From Palsa-1248 sp963737835 (GTDB lineage: Bacteria > Gemmatimonadota > Gemmatimonadetes > Gemmatimonadales > Gemmatimonadaceae): 64,000 nt of DNA. The stretch spans positions 2,046,001 through 2,110,000 of the forward strand of contig CAVTUH010000001.1 in NCBI GenBank assembly GCA_963737835.1, given 5' to 3'. Both the position numbers and the translations under genes were made by a program. The notes beneath the pieces were generated by a model. That model was not told the DNA's origin and made no database searches. It was given only the letters and a program-made list of their open reading frames with translations. Every line of letters begins with the position of its first letter. Position 1 is the stretch's first letter. Positions 36,001 to 43,752 of the stretch are shown piece by piece.

Positions 36001-39000
36001 CTGACGATGCTGAGCAGTTGAAGCCCGACGTTCGTCGGCGACGTGCGAGGCGCGACCGCCGGTGTCGGATCGTCCTGAAAGTTGTCCGGCGCGAGCCACT
36101 GTGTGTCCGCCGTGACAAAGCGGTCGAAGTAGCGCCAGTGCCGCAGCGCGTAACGCAGGGCGGCCCATCGCTCGGACGCCGTCAGCTGCCGCTCGCGGCG
36201 GACAACAGGTGCGCTCAAGGCGTTCGCGATCGTAGGACTCACGCCCCACAACGCCACGAGAGGCAACGTCGCGACGAGATAGAGGATCTCGTGTCCCGCC
36301 ATCCATCCCGTCGGTCCGGTCACGCCGTGAGCCGTCAAGCCGCGGACGATCACCGCGAGGCCAATGACCGCGGCGACGGCCACCGCCGGCCACATGCGTC
36401 GCCACACCTCGCGGGGCGAGCCGGTCCCCATCACGCGCTCGACCTGCGATGCGGTCTGCCACTCGAGCAGGAGGCGACGCGTGACGACGTGCCGCCACAA
36501 TGTGCGCCCGATCGCATTGGCCGACACCGCCGCCTGGTGCGGGAGGAAGATGATCGCTAGCGCAACCTGCTGAAGGCTCGTGACCGCGTCGCGAGCGATC
36601 GCGCGGTAATACGCGCGCCACGAACGGCCGCTGGGGAACCGCAACACCGACAAGGCGAGCGAGAACGCCCACGGCGAGGCGATGCCGGCCACCACGAGCG
36701 CCGTCCAGACGAGCGGCGTGCCCGGGAGAAAGAGCCATCCTGCGACGAGCAGCACGAGCTGGGCGATCTCCACGACGCTGCGCCGCAGATTGTCGAAAAT
36801 CTTCCAGCGAGAGATCGCCGACAGTCGGTTCCGTTCCGCACCGTCCGGCCCTGGCACACGCCCGCCCAGCCAGCGCAGCAACTGCCAGTCGCCCCGGATC
36901 CACCGGTGCTTGCGTCGCGTGTACGTCAGGTAGCGCGTCGGGAAATCGTCGTACAGCTCGATGTCGGTCGCCAGCGCCGCACGCGAGTACGCGCCCTCGA
37001 TCAGGTCGTGGCTGAGCAGCGTGTTCTCGGGAAAGCGCCCGTGCGTCGCGAGCTCGAAGGCGTCGACATCGTAGATGCCTTTCCCCGTATAACTGCCTTC
37101 GGCAAACAGATCCTGATAGACGTCGGAGACCGCGGTGGTGTACGGATCGACTCCCGGATGCCCGGAGTAGATGGCCGCGAATCGCGAGCGGTTGGCACTG
37201 GTCAGCGTGATGCCGATGCGGGGCTGCAGGATGCCGTATCCCGCAACGACCCGGCCGCTCGCGGGATCGTAGATCGCCCGGTTGAGCGGATGCGCGATGG
37301 CGCCCACGAGCGTGGCCGCCGTGCCGCGCGGCAATACGGTGTCGGAGTCGAGTGTGATGACGTAGCGCACCTGCGGAAGCATCCGCGTGTCCCCGGCGAT
37401 GACCGAGAACGCGTCTCGCGCGCCCCCGCGCAGGTACCGGTTGAACTGGGCCAGCTTGCCACGCTTCCGCTCCCACCCCATCCACACGTTCTGGCGCGGG
37501 TTCCACAACCGATGGCGATGAAAGAGAAAGAAGCTGTCGCCCTGCCCAGGGGTGGCCGGGTACCGCACGTTCAGCGCTTCGATGCCTTGCACGGCCGCGT
37601 CGAGAATGGCGCCGTCACCCTCGCACGTCGATGCGGTGGCATCGGTGAAGTCGCTCAGGAGCGCGAACTGCAGATGCGGATCGCGATTCGCGAGGTACTG
37701 GACCTCGAGGTGCTCGAGCGCCTCCCTCACCGCGTCGACGCTGCCGAGCAGCGTGGGCACAACGACCACCGTCCGCCCTGACGCCGGAATGCCGGAATCC
37801 TCGAAGTCGAGTTTTGGCAGAATGCGAGGTGGCAGCAGCACCGTGACCAGCTGGTGCATGATGCTGACCGCGATGTCGTTGGCGGGGATCAACGCGAACA
37901 CCAGCACCGTGAACTGCGCACCCAATCCCAGGGGCCCGACGAGTCGGAAGGCGATGGCGAGGAGCCCGATCGTCAGCAGCGTGATGCCCCCGAAGTACAC
38001 CGGATCGGCGTGATTGAGGACCCACCGGTGGACACGCAGTCCGAACCGGGGCTGGAAGCGCGTACTCGCCTCCAGCTGCGCTCGCCCGACATCGACCAGG
38101 TAGTATCCGACGTGGCTCGGGCGACGCGCCGTCTCGAGCGCTGCCGCCTCTGCGCTCGAGAGCTCTCCCGGCGCGGCGGGGGGCCGCACGCCGTTGCCCG
38201 ATTCGGCCGACACGAGCGACGCCCACGCTTGTTGGGCCAGCTCGAGGGCGCGTTGCGCGACATCACGCTCCTCGAGGCCCGTACCCTTGGCGATGTCCTC
38301 GACGACGTGACGGTACTTGTCGCGGGTGCCAAAGGTCATCATCGGGTAGGCGCCCGTCGGGTCGCGGCGCAACACCGCCTCGACTGCACTTGCCCCCTCG
38401 ACGAACGCGGACCAATCCAGTCGTGCGATCGTGCGCAGGCTCGTGATGCTGTTGGCCATCATGACCTGCGTCAGTGCCAACCGCTGATTCGACCGCGAGA
38501 CCGCGTCCTCCGCGCTCAGACTGTCTTCGGCGATCCACTGCTCGAGCCACACGAGCGGCGTGAAGTTGGTCTGGTAGGTCCGCAGCTGCTGGAGAAATCG
38601 AGCGACGAACGTCGGCGTCAACGGCGGATGGCCACTCACGAACGACGCCAACGCGGTCGCCAGCGGTGCCGCACCTGCGTCACTCGCGTTTCGCAACCGC
38701 TCGGCCCACCCGTCAGCGGCCTCCACCTCCTCCAGGCGTTGCAGCGTGCGGAGCGCCATCCGCCGGATGTTCTCCATGAGCCCGAGACGGAGCATCGTCG
38801 GGACCGCCCACAATTCACCGGTGGTCAACGTGGCGCCGCGCTGGAACTCGCGCACGAAGAGCTGGACGTGCTCCAACTCGACGTGACCTTCGGTATGGCC
38901 GATCAAGCTGATCGCGATCTCGTAGACGCGCGGGTACCCCGCGAGCGTCCCTGCAGCCAGTTTGGGCAGCTCTTGGTAGTAGCCTCGCGGCATGCTCGCG

Positions 39001-39377
39001 CGGATCTCGCGCAAGTGCTCGTGAATGACGTAGAAGTTGTCGAGCAGCCATTCGCCGGCGGGGCTGATGTCCGCACCACGCTGGACCGCCGCGGTCAACG
39101 TGGCACGTGTGGACTCGAGGATCTGTCGGGTCTCGTCGAGGCGGTTGAGGAGCGGCCGCGCGCCGCGCGCCATGGGGTGCGCCCGCGGGCTCACCGGTGC
39201 GACGCGCTGTTGCCGGGCAAGCGCCCGGGCATGCTCGGCCAAGCCCTCGCTGCCTAGGAGCTCGCCCCGAATCGGTCCAGCGAACCGCTCCGCGTCCGCA
39301 CTGCTACCTGCCCGGGGGGCCCCGCCCCCGCGCCGCCCGAACAGCCGGCTCACCAGATCCCCCCGTGTCGTCGCCAT
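29913..39377 (-). CDS. ndvB: Cyclic beta-1,2-glucan synthase (NdvB/Cgs type)
   Basis: 3154-residue inner-membrane enzyme that makes and cyclises periplasmic beta-1,2-glucan. In order: N-terminal region with LLDNFYVIHEHLREIR; membrane helices ~460-510; GT84 domain with TLDSDTVLPRG (~677) and HRWIRGDWQLLRWLGGRVPG (~827); helices ~868-1060; glycoamylase-like domain (YDLGFLPCSAMIDRLEHVFR, FSIGYQVATSSLDASYYDLL, ~1150-1650); then two GH94/phosphorylase modules, with GGDWNDGFNRVGIEGRGESV (~2770, catalytic Asp) in the last. Ala/Pro-rich insertions occur near 1300-1420 and 2220-2290. Length exceeds the usual ~2800. The last ~55 residues after DVVIGDGSG are only antisense to the convergent gene; a frame change near 30105 would instead end it GAPEMVEEQTL at 30062. 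Confidence 0.93.
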   Translation of the reverse strand: MATTRGDLVSRLFGRRGGGAPRAGSSADAERFAGPIRGELLGSEGLAEHARALARQQRVAPVSPRAHPMARGARPLLNRLDETRQILESTRATLTAAVQRGADISPAGEWLLDNFYVIHEHLREIRASMPRGYYQELPKLAAGTLAGYPRVYEIAISLIGHTEGHVELEHVQLFVREFQRGATLTTGELWAVPTMLRLGLMENIRRMALRTLQRLEEVEAADGWAERLRNASDAGAAPLATALASFVSGHPPLTPTFVARFLQQLRTYQTNFTPLVWLEQWIAEDSLSAEDAVSRSNQRLALTQVMMANSITSLRTIARLDWSAFVEGASAVEAVLRRDPTGAYPMMTFGTRDKYRHVVEDIAKGTGLEERDVAQRALELAQQAWASLVSAESGNGVRPPAAPGELSSAEAAALETARRPSHVGYYLVDVGRAQLEASTRFQPRFGLRVHRWVLNHADPVYFGGITLLTIGLLAIAFRLVGPLGLGAQFTVLVFALIPANDIAVSIMHQLVTVLLPPRILPKLDFEDSGIPASGRTVVVVPTLLGSVDAVREALEHLEVQYLANRDPHLQFALLSDFTDATASTCEGDGAILDAAVQGIEALNVRYPATPGQGDSFFLFHRHRLWNPRQNVWMGWERKRGKLAQFNRYLRGGARDAFSVIAGDTRMLPQVRYVITLDSDTVLPRGTAATLVGAIAHPLNRAIYDPASGRVVAGYGILQPRIGITLTSANRSRFAAIYSGHPGVDPYTTAVSDVYQDLFAEGSYTGKGIYDVDAFELATHGRFPENTLLSHDLIEGAYSRAALATDIELYDDFPTRYLTYTRRKHRWIRGDWQLLRWLGGRVPGPDGAERNRLSAISRWKIFDNLRRSVVEIAQLVLLVAGWLFLPGTPLVWTALVVAGIASPWAFSLALSVLRFPSGRSWRAYYRAIARDAVTSLQQVALAIIFLPHQAAVSANAIGRTLWRHVVTRRLLLEWQTASQVERVMGTGSPREVWRRMWPAVAVAAVIGLAVIVRGLTAHGVTGPTGWMAGHEILYLVATLPLVALWGVSPTIANALSAPVVRRERQLTASERWAALRYALRHWRYFDRFVTADTQWLAPDNFQDDPTPAVAPRTSPTNVGLQLLSIVSAYDLGFLPCSAMIDRLEHVFRSLERMERWRGHFYNWYDLSDLQVLDPRYISTVDSGNLAGHLIALKQACLAIPDEPVVDGRLWEALHTGLTIAADELRNAASSGAVDSPRQWQAVLEAAERVRAVIASLPQVAGWPSSAGPAPTGAPVVASVAPTLVGAAGSVLPTDTLVAVAPSHGAASPQAIQTLVDRLRTAERVLVERGGGPAALGRVVAGGAMPAVPSGESVASEVAQTEPPTTWLTWGRALLEAYLAEVAAVGAKGVTPTDAQAGNIPTWREAARTSTYAAQQLARLEAVATRAALYAHEMDFTFLYDARRKLFSIGYQVATSSLDASYYDLLASEARLASFVAIAKDQVPVEHWFRLGRSLTTAVGDLTLISWSGSMFEYLMPALVMQSFPFTLLDQTYEGAVAAQIAYGRERSVPWGVSESAYNARDRNQIYQYRAFGVPTLALKRGLSRDLVIAPYATLLALGVDPHHAMRNLTALEGEGALGAFGFRDAIDYTRPLPGTRKAVVFAYMAHHIGMGLVALTNAIQRGIWQRRFHSDALVRSAELVLFERIPRRFMMQAAQTGDGEERPRRGVPSVEKPAARSLDTAFTPRPHIALLGRAPYTVMVTNGGGGYSRFDGMDITRWRADGTLDNSGQWCYVKDVTPPAPDSALPARTGRLWSAAYQPVAANGDWYRVTFATDRATFQRRDADIETRLEVTVVPEDAAEVRRLTLTNHGSATRELELTSYGEIVLAPHDADLQGAAFSNLFVETEWQPGSAAILASRRPRSSTDRRLWAVHVAAVGTAAGAVGRDLMGTVTCETDRARLLGRCRGVRRPAALDDTADGPLSGTTGAVLDPVFALRVRVRIAGGLSLRVAFTTLVVADRDRALELADRYHDPYSAQRALDLSWMQAQVELRELAITPADAALYQEIAGYLTYVTPAVRAPQRELQQARRGRDALWAHGISGDNPIVLATIESTAGLPTIRELLAAHHYWRLKGMAVDLVLLNTHPPSYDQELQDALLTTVMGSTEGSLLDKPGGVFIRRRDLLPADDLATLRAMAGVEVPCDGGLRLAEILEVPDVVPDYPAPFVPQVQTANAIVAPSTLAAAAARDASADSDRTRGDGAGTATAVPAASAGASRAPDSAGAPSRDGSVPGSGATATIGPPRPAPPARLLTGAIPTNGLGSLAPDGAYEITLREGATTPAPWGNVIANERAGFLVSENGSGCTWAESSYFYRLSPWRNDPVSDPPTEVVYLRDDETGEVWTVTPTPVRHASPYLVRHSAGLTEFRHNHAGIAASLSLGIAPSDPVKITVLTVANETNHLRRLTVTSYVEWVLGVVREVTRHHVRTTFDRPFEAMLAQNAFDPQFADWVAFASLSEPLSSYTADRREFLGRNGTYGDPAALRRMLLAEATGAGLDPCSALQCELVLRPGETRSIAVVLGAAATRATARDLIKKYKDADVARRAVADAQAAWSDRLAKITVRTPEPTFDAMLNGWLFYQALSCRMWGRTALYQSSGAYGFRDQLQDSAAFVYAEPEITRAHILRCAGRQFVEGDVQHWWHPQSGQGVRTRISDDLIWLPFIVDHYISVTGDTGILDDQTPFLTTRQLEPGETELYDRPDVSSETASVYEHCLRALRKGATTGPRGLPLIGGGDWNDGFNRVGIEGRGESVWLGWFLITTLRRFAAHCDARNDPGTAASLRQQADKYAEAIESTSWDGEWYRRAYFDDGTPLGSATESECTIDSIAQSWGVISGAAPPDRAQQAMASLNRHLVREDARLLMLLTPAFDRTTHDPGYIKGYVPGVRENGAQYTHGALWGVLATALQGDGDRALELFQMINPLTHTATASDVGRYKVEPYVVVADLYTAAGHLGRGGWTWYTGSAGWMYRVGLEAILGFTKRGTALRLDPCVPPHWDQMTIDYTFRSTRYHIELRNPHGVTRGIAAVTVDGVPVEDHVISLIDDGRPHDVVIGDGSGRCWRTRDGGRADALASQCPSIHSSTAAVSRCSAGLSTVPLKPSSPRPHSTSPASNTPAPLGAM

Positions 39378-39483
39378 GCTGTCAGACCAGCACTTTCATA
39401 CGCCGTACCGGTGGCGCGGCATTGCACGTACGCCGCGAGACGCGGTGGCCGGGAGCGACAGGGGCTGGGCGCATGGAACGTGC

Positions 39484-39489
39484 ATTATA
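39484..39489 (-). promoter_or_regulatory. -10-like TATAAT upstream of the cyclic glucan synthase gene
   Basis: A perfect TATAAT on the minus strand lies ~107 bp before the ATG at 39377. No convincing -35 is present at 16-18 bp, so assignment is tentative. The rest of 39378-39613 shows nothing coding. Confidence 0.4.
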
Positions 39490-39613
39490 TGTGGAATGAG
39501 GGATCGGGGAGAGGTGAAGGAACTGCGTCGCATGGCGCACTGACGCGAACGAGCACGGCCGCGTGATGCCACCTGCCTACGGCGATCGTGGCTCTGTGCG
39601 CCCGCCGGGTTCG

Positions 39614-39641
39614 TTGCACGCGAATGGCGATGTCGTAGAAT
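39614..39641 (+). promoter_or_regulatory. Sigma-70-like promoter for the small lipoprotein gene
   Basis: TTGCAC (-35, 39614-39619), 16-bp spacer, TAGAAT (-10, 39636-39641). It would yield a leader of roughly 175 nt before the ATG at 39822, unusually long for a short gene. Confidence 0.5.
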
Positions 39642-39821
39642 AGTGTTTGCAAGAATTACGTCCGCACGGAAGCACCGGACTAGCCCAAGGGCTACATTCC
39701 GGCCCGGTCCCCGTGGCATGAATGCCGCACGTGTTGCGGGATCCGCATACCAAATTCCCACGGATGCCTGCCGTCAGACGGCGCGGCGTCGAGCTACTGA
39801 CTCCAAGTCGGAGGTCCCAGG

Positions 39822-40220
39822 ATGCGTGGCACCGCGCGGTGGGTATCGACGAGGGCAGCGGCACGGGCCGAGTTCTGGGCCGCCCTCGTACTGGCCGCTG
39901 GCGGCATCGGTGCATGCGCCGGCCACCACCAGAACCCCGAGATGGAAGAGCAGTACGGGCCGGCGCAACTGACGGTCGAAAACCAGGAGACCCCGGATTT
40001 CGACATTTACGTCGTAACGGATGCCGGTCAGCGTTGGAGACTAGGCCTGGCGACGGGGCTGGGGACCACGACCTTCGAGATTCCGAAATCGTTCGTCGAC
40101 GGCGGGGCCGCCCACCTGCACTTCGTCGCGGACCCCGTTGGCGGCACCGCGGCCGAGGTCGGCGAGATGGTGGTCGTGAATCCGGGGGACGACATTCAGT
40201 TGACGTTAGCGCCGTATTAA
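39822..40220 (+). CDS. Small lipoprotein of unknown function
   Basis: 132-residue predicted lipoprotein. N-terminal region TRAAARAEFWAALVLAAGGI ends in lipobox GIGAC (mature from Cys32). The mature part is a compact beta-rich domain (AQLTVENQETPDFDIYVVTD, RWRLGLATGLGTTTFEIPKS, VNPGDDIQLTLAPY), similar in layout to small beta-sandwich envelope proteins. I recognise no family. GGAGG 7 bp before ATG 39822 supports the start. A hairpin plus T-run follows. The convergent gene encodes a DUF2939-like protein. Confidence 0.7.
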   Translation: MRGTARWVSTRAAARAEFWAALVLAAGGIGACAGHHQNPEMEEQYGPAQLTVENQETPDFDIYVVTDAGQRWRLGLATGLGTTTFEIPKSFVDGGAAHLHFVADPVGGTAAEVGEMVVVNPGDDIQLTLAPY

Positions 40221-40224
40221 GGCC

Positions 40225-40251
40225 GGCGAGTCCGCGGCAGACCCGCCTTTT
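40225..40251 (+). terminator. Rho-independent terminator after the small lipoprotein gene
   Basis: Stem GGCGAGTC / GACCCGCC with one A-C mismatch and a 7-nt loop (CGCGGCA), followed immediately by TTTT (40248-40251). It also touches the stop of the convergent gene. Confidence 0.6.
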
Positions 40252-41458
40252 AGTCCCCCTCCCCCTCTTTCACAATCTCTCGATAACTCCGAATCAGCCG
40301 AACCGTATCCGCCTGCCCCGCAGTATCCAGGACGATGCTGCGGGTGCGGAGCGTCAGGCGGTCCGGATGGGACAGCAGCGCGGCCAGACGGGTGCCGCGG
40401 GTAGCCGCCTCGTCAAACTCCCAGGTCTCAGCCGAGGTCGTCCCCGGCGGGATCGCGTGTTCGACCGATAGTGAGGTCGCATGGTCCTCATCCGATCCCC
40501 GCGCAGCCAGCAGCAGGGTGATCTCGGTGATGGAGTCGGGCGCCTGATTGGTAACGGCAACCTGCAATCGATACAGCGGCCGCGCTCGGCGCGGCTTCAC
40601 GCGCTGGACCTGTGGCGCGCCGATCCCGACCAGACGCTCGAGATCCCCTTGGCGCGGTCGGTTGGCGAGGGCGACCCTCTCGAACTGTGCGTTGTCGATC
40701 GTGCTCAGGGCGTTCGACAGGCCGGAGATCCCTACCAAGCGCCATTGTTGGCCGTTGCGTCGCAGCACGAGGCCGATCTTCACATCGACCACCAGCTCGC
40801 GATAGCGCAGTGTGACGGGAATCCTCGCGGTAGTTCCATCGATCAGCGCCCGGTCGACGGACCGGACATCCAAGTGATCGCCATCCATGATGGTGGACAG
40901 CGGGGGCTGGCCGATAAACGCGTCGATCACCCGCGATCCCACAGCCTGCTTTTCCTGGTCCGGCGATTCGAGTCCGGCCGATGTGGCCCGACCGAGGCGA
41001 TCGCTGAGCGTTTCCTTGGCATCCTGGAGACGCGCCGAACGAGTCCCCGGCTGCTCCGAGCCGGCACCGGCAACAGCTTCATCGAGGCCCCGTCGGGCGG
41101 CCAGCCAGTCCACTGTTTCGTTGACGATCTGGTCCGTGAACGCGCTCATGTCCGCGTAGTACGCCAGCTTGGTCCCGTCCCCGCGCTGAATGGCAGTGGC
41201 GATCTGGCTGACCGCATAGTCGGGACGTCCGGCCGCACGGTGTCGCCACGCCAGGGCCCATATGAGCCCCACCAGCACCAGGCCGCCGGCGACCCAGGGA
41301 ATCTTGGGCGACGCGAGCCGGCGCTCCCACTTCGTTCGGCGCTTCCGAACTGGGGGTCGGGCCCGAGGACCAGGAGGTCGGGGGGCCGGCGCGCGTTCCG
41401 GGGAGCCCGGCGCCCCCATCGGGGCTGCTTGCTCTCTTCTAGGTGAGGAACTGTCCAA
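40250..41458 (-). CDS. Single-pass membrane protein with DUF2939-like domain
   Basis: 402-residue protein. The N-terminal ~45 residues are Pro/Arg-rich and cytoplasmic; one transmembrane helix follows (WVAGGLVLVGLIWALAW). The external part opens DYAVSQIATAIQRGDGTKLA (tyrosine/aspartate-rich, then YYADMSAFTDQI), which resembles DUF2939. A mid region ISGLSNALSTIDNAQFERVA and a C-terminal beta domain (LQVAVTNQAPDSITEITLLL) complete it. Start is TTG 41458; ATG 41419 (MGAPGSPER) is an alternative with a weak AG-rich site. Role unknown. It is divergent from the Ser/Thr kinase and shares its control region, so it might be a kinase substrate or sensor; that is inference. Confidence 0.72.
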   Translation of the reverse strand: MDSSSPRREQAAPMGAPGSPERAPAPRPPGPRARPPVRKRRTKWERRLASPKIPWVAGGLVLVGLIWALAWRHRAAGRPDYAVSQIATAIQRGDGTKLAYYADMSAFTDQIVNETVDWLAARRGLDEAVAGAGSEQPGTRSARLQDAKETLSDRLGRATSAGLESPDQEKQAVGSRVIDAFIGQPPLSTIMDGDHLDVRSVDRALIDGTTARIPVTLRYRELVVDVKIGLVLRRNGQQWRLVGISGLSNALSTIDNAQFERVALANRPRQGDLERLVGIGAPQVQRVKPRRARPLYRLQVAVTNQAPDSITEITLLLAARGSDEDHATSLSVEHAIPPGTTSAETWEFDEAATRGTRLAALLSHPDRLTLRTRSIVLDTAGQADTVRLIRSYREIVKEGEGD

Positions 41459-41521
41459 GAGAAAACGTCCGTCTCGATGGTACCAACGGGATACGATCGA
41501 AACTGAACGCGGTTACGGCCG

Positions 41522-41550
41522 TTGTTCCGGTACCTGTCCTACCGTAGTAT
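41522..41550 (+). promoter_or_regulatory. Sigma-70-like promoter for the kinase gene
   Basis: TTGTTC (41522-41527), 17-bp spacer, TAGTAT (41545-41550). The -10 overlaps the first of two 17-bp direct repeats, so a regulator bound there would block it. Transcription would start near 41557, giving an ~86-nt leader to GTG 41643. Confidence 0.45.
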
Positions 41551-41581
41551 CTCTCGCAGGTAGAGTATCTGTCGCAGGTAG
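41547..41581. repeat. Tandem 17-bp direct repeats in the divergent control region
   Basis: GTATCTCTCGCAGGTAG (41547-41563) and GTATCTGTCGCAGGTAG (41565-41581) differ at one base and lie 18 bp apart, so nearly two helical turns. Likely regulator-binding sites or a small duplication; no partner regulator is encoded nearby. Confidence 0.5.
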
Positions 41582-41642
41582 GCTGTCGCACGGCTCACAG
41601 ACCGAGCGCCGGCCTTCGCCTTCCCCCGCGCGCCCGGTCCCG

Positions 41643-43592
41643 GTGCCCCAATCCGATCCAGTGCCTCCCGCTTCGAGCTCAGCAGGCCCGCCAGCCGACC
41701 CGCCAAGCCAGCCGGCAGCAGCGCCCTTATCTCCTGATGCCGAGCTCGGCTCCCGGGTCACCCGCGCGCTGGGGTCCTCGTTTGACGTGGACAGAGAAAT
41801 CGGCCGCGGGGGGATGGGCATCGTGTACCACGCCGTCGATCGACGCCTCAAACGAGCGGTCGCCGTCAAGGTGTTGCCCCCGGATCTCGCCTTCCGATCC
41901 GATATCCGAACGCGGTTCCTGCATGAAGCCGAAACCGCGGCACAGCTGACGCATCCGAATATCGTCCCGATCTACAGTGTCGACGAACGCGAGGGCCTGG
42001 TCTACTTCGTCATGGCGTTCGTCGACGGCCAGACCCTGGCACAGCGCCTCAGGGCCGCCGCTGGCCCGCTGGGCATCGATGAAACGCGGCGGATCCTCCG
42101 CCAGATCGCGTCCGCCCTCGCATACGCGCATGCACACGGCGTAATTCACCGCGACATTAAGCCGGACAACATCCTGCTCGCCAATGACGGCGAACGGGTG
42201 ATGGTATCGGATTTCGGCATCGCGCGCGCCGTCACCGCGGGGATGGACTCGCGGCTCACAGCCACCGGTGTCGTGATCGGCACACCGGCTTATATGAGTC
42301 CCGAGCAGTGCGCGGGCGATAAGGAGATCAATGGACGGAGCGACCTCTATTCGCTCGGCGTGCTGGCGTACCAAATGTTGAGCGGCACGCTGCCGTTCAC
42401 GGGCTCGAGCTCCGCGTCCATTCTCGTCAAGCAGATCTCCGAAGCGCCGCCGCCGCTGGGTCAACGTGCGCCCTGGGTACCTCGCGGACTCGCAGCAGCG
42501 ACGATGCGATTGCTTGCGAAGGATCCGGACCAGCGGTTTCCCGACGCGAACGCCTTCCTGACAGCGCTGGACGCACCCGATACTGCGGCCCCCGACCTGG
42601 CGGGAACATCGAGCCCACCGCGCATCCCCGGCTCGCCGGCGGCAGGAGCCGCGCCGCCGCCGTTCGCGCCGCCTCCGCCGTCCGCGGTGTTTGCCTCACC
42701 GTTGCTGCAATATGGCGCTCCGGTACCGGGCCCTATCCCGATCGGAGTGCCTCCAGCGGCCCTCACGCACCGCCAGCAAAAAGCACTCAGGCGCGCTGGC
42801 AAGGAACAACTCAGGCGCGCTCGCAAGGAACAAGACGAGCTCGAGCCCTCGGATCCGCGTCAACGCAAGATCCACAGGTTTCGCGGCGCACTGGTGTCGA
42901 TGGGTGGGTCTATGCTGTTCCTGTCCGCCCTGAGCATCGTCACGTCGCCGCACGAGTTCTGGGCGATTTATCCGGACCTTGGGCTGGGTCTGGCGATCTT
43001 TCTCGCGTACGGATCGCTCTGGAGAGATCACATCAGTCTCAGGGAAGTGTTTTCTCCACCCTCGGCGATGCCGACCCCAATTCCCAGACAAGGTCCCGCC
43101 GGCTCACAGGGGGCTTTCGATGCCGTTCCATCCGCCTCCTCACTCGCACCACCTGCGGTTCTGGCAGGACCGTTTGGTGGCGTGGTGCGTCGAGCGGCGC
43201 TCGATCGGGACCGCATTCACGACATCGTCGTGGGTCTCGATAAACGCGAGCGGGAGCAGGTTCCGAATGCTGAAGTCACGGCCAAGGGGTTGGCGAGCCA
43301 AGTCGGGGCGCTCGCGGCCGCACTCCATCGAATTGATGTCGACACCCCACCGACCCAGCGTTCGGCGCTCGCCACTCATCGCACGGAACTCGCGAGCCAG
43401 TTGGACCGCGCCAGCATCATGCTGCAGACGCTGTATCTCGACCTCGTTCGTTTCCGCGTCTCCAACGCAAGCTCCGGGGCCGATGGCGTGGCGGGCGTCA
43501 CGGAGCAGGCAAGCGCGCTCTCGCGCGACATCGGCTATCTACTCGGTGCCGCCGACGAGCTCCGGGAGCTGGACGGTCGCCCGCGCGATTGA
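41643..43592 (+). CDS. Membrane-associated serine/threonine protein kinase
   Basis: Hanks-type kinase, ~649 residues from GTG 41643 (start uncertain; no in-frame ATG lies between the promoter and the domain). Kinase landmarks are all intact: REIGRGGMGIVYHAVDRRLK (glycine loop, ~52), VAVKVLPPD (Lys), HGVIHRDIKPDN (catalytic Asp), VSDFGIARAV and GTPAYMSPEQ. A Pro-rich linker follows, then two hydrophobic helices (GALVSMGGSMLFLSALSIVT and YPDLGLGLAIFLAYGSL, ~415-460) as in 2TM domains, and an alpha-helical C-terminal region of unknown type (VGLDKREREQVPNAEVTAKG). Likely autophosphorylating regulator at the inner membrane; its targets are not evident. Confidence 0.88.
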   Translation: MPQSDPVPPASSSAGPPADPPSQPAAAPLSPDAELGSRVTRALGSSFDVDREIGRGGMGIVYHAVDRRLKRAVAVKVLPPDLAFRSDIRTRFLHEAETAAQLTHPNIVPIYSVDEREGLVYFVMAFVDGQTLAQRLRAAAGPLGIDETRRILRQIASALAYAHAHGVIHRDIKPDNILLANDGERVMVSDFGIARAVTAGMDSRLTATGVVIGTPAYMSPEQCAGDKEINGRSDLYSLGVLAYQMLSGTLPFTGSSSASILVKQISEAPPPLGQRAPWVPRGLAAATMRLLAKDPDQRFPDANAFLTALDAPDTAAPDLAGTSSPPRIPGSPAAGAAPPPFAPPPPSAVFASPLLQYGAPVPGPIPIGVPPAALTHRQQKALRRAGKEQLRRARKEQDELEPSDPRQRKIHRFRGALVSMGGSMLFLSALSIVTSPHEFWAIYPDLGLGLAIFLAYGSLWRDHISLREVFSPPSAMPTPIPRQGPAGSQGAFDAVPSASSLAPPAVLAGPFGGVVRRAALDRDRIHDIVVGLDKREREQVPNAEVTAKGLASQVGALAAALHRIDVDTPPTQRSALATHRTELASQLDRASIMLQTLYLDLVRFRVSNASSGADGVAGVTEQASALSRDIGYLLGAADELRELDGRPRD

Positions 43593-43752
43593 ACACCATC
43601 GGGTTCCGGGTTCCTGAATCCTGGTTACTGCGGCAAACGGCAAACTCTCTTGACGCGAAGTCTTTTATAGGTCGGCCCAAGTCGCAAGCGTGCTCCCCCG
43701 AACCCGATAGCCGATCCTTCCCCCACCGAACAAAACCCTCGTTCACTGCGTA

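Noticed and set aside
35000..36500. A frame break in the cyclic glucan synthase gene
   Set aside because: The Ala/Pro-rich stretches looked suspicious but the frame is open and domains resume in phase, so they are insertions within the protein.
43593..43752. TTGACG at 43650 as a promoter for the TolC gene
   Set aside because: The nearest TATAGG lies only 10 bp away, too close for a sigma-70 spacer, and nothing fits at 16-18 bp.
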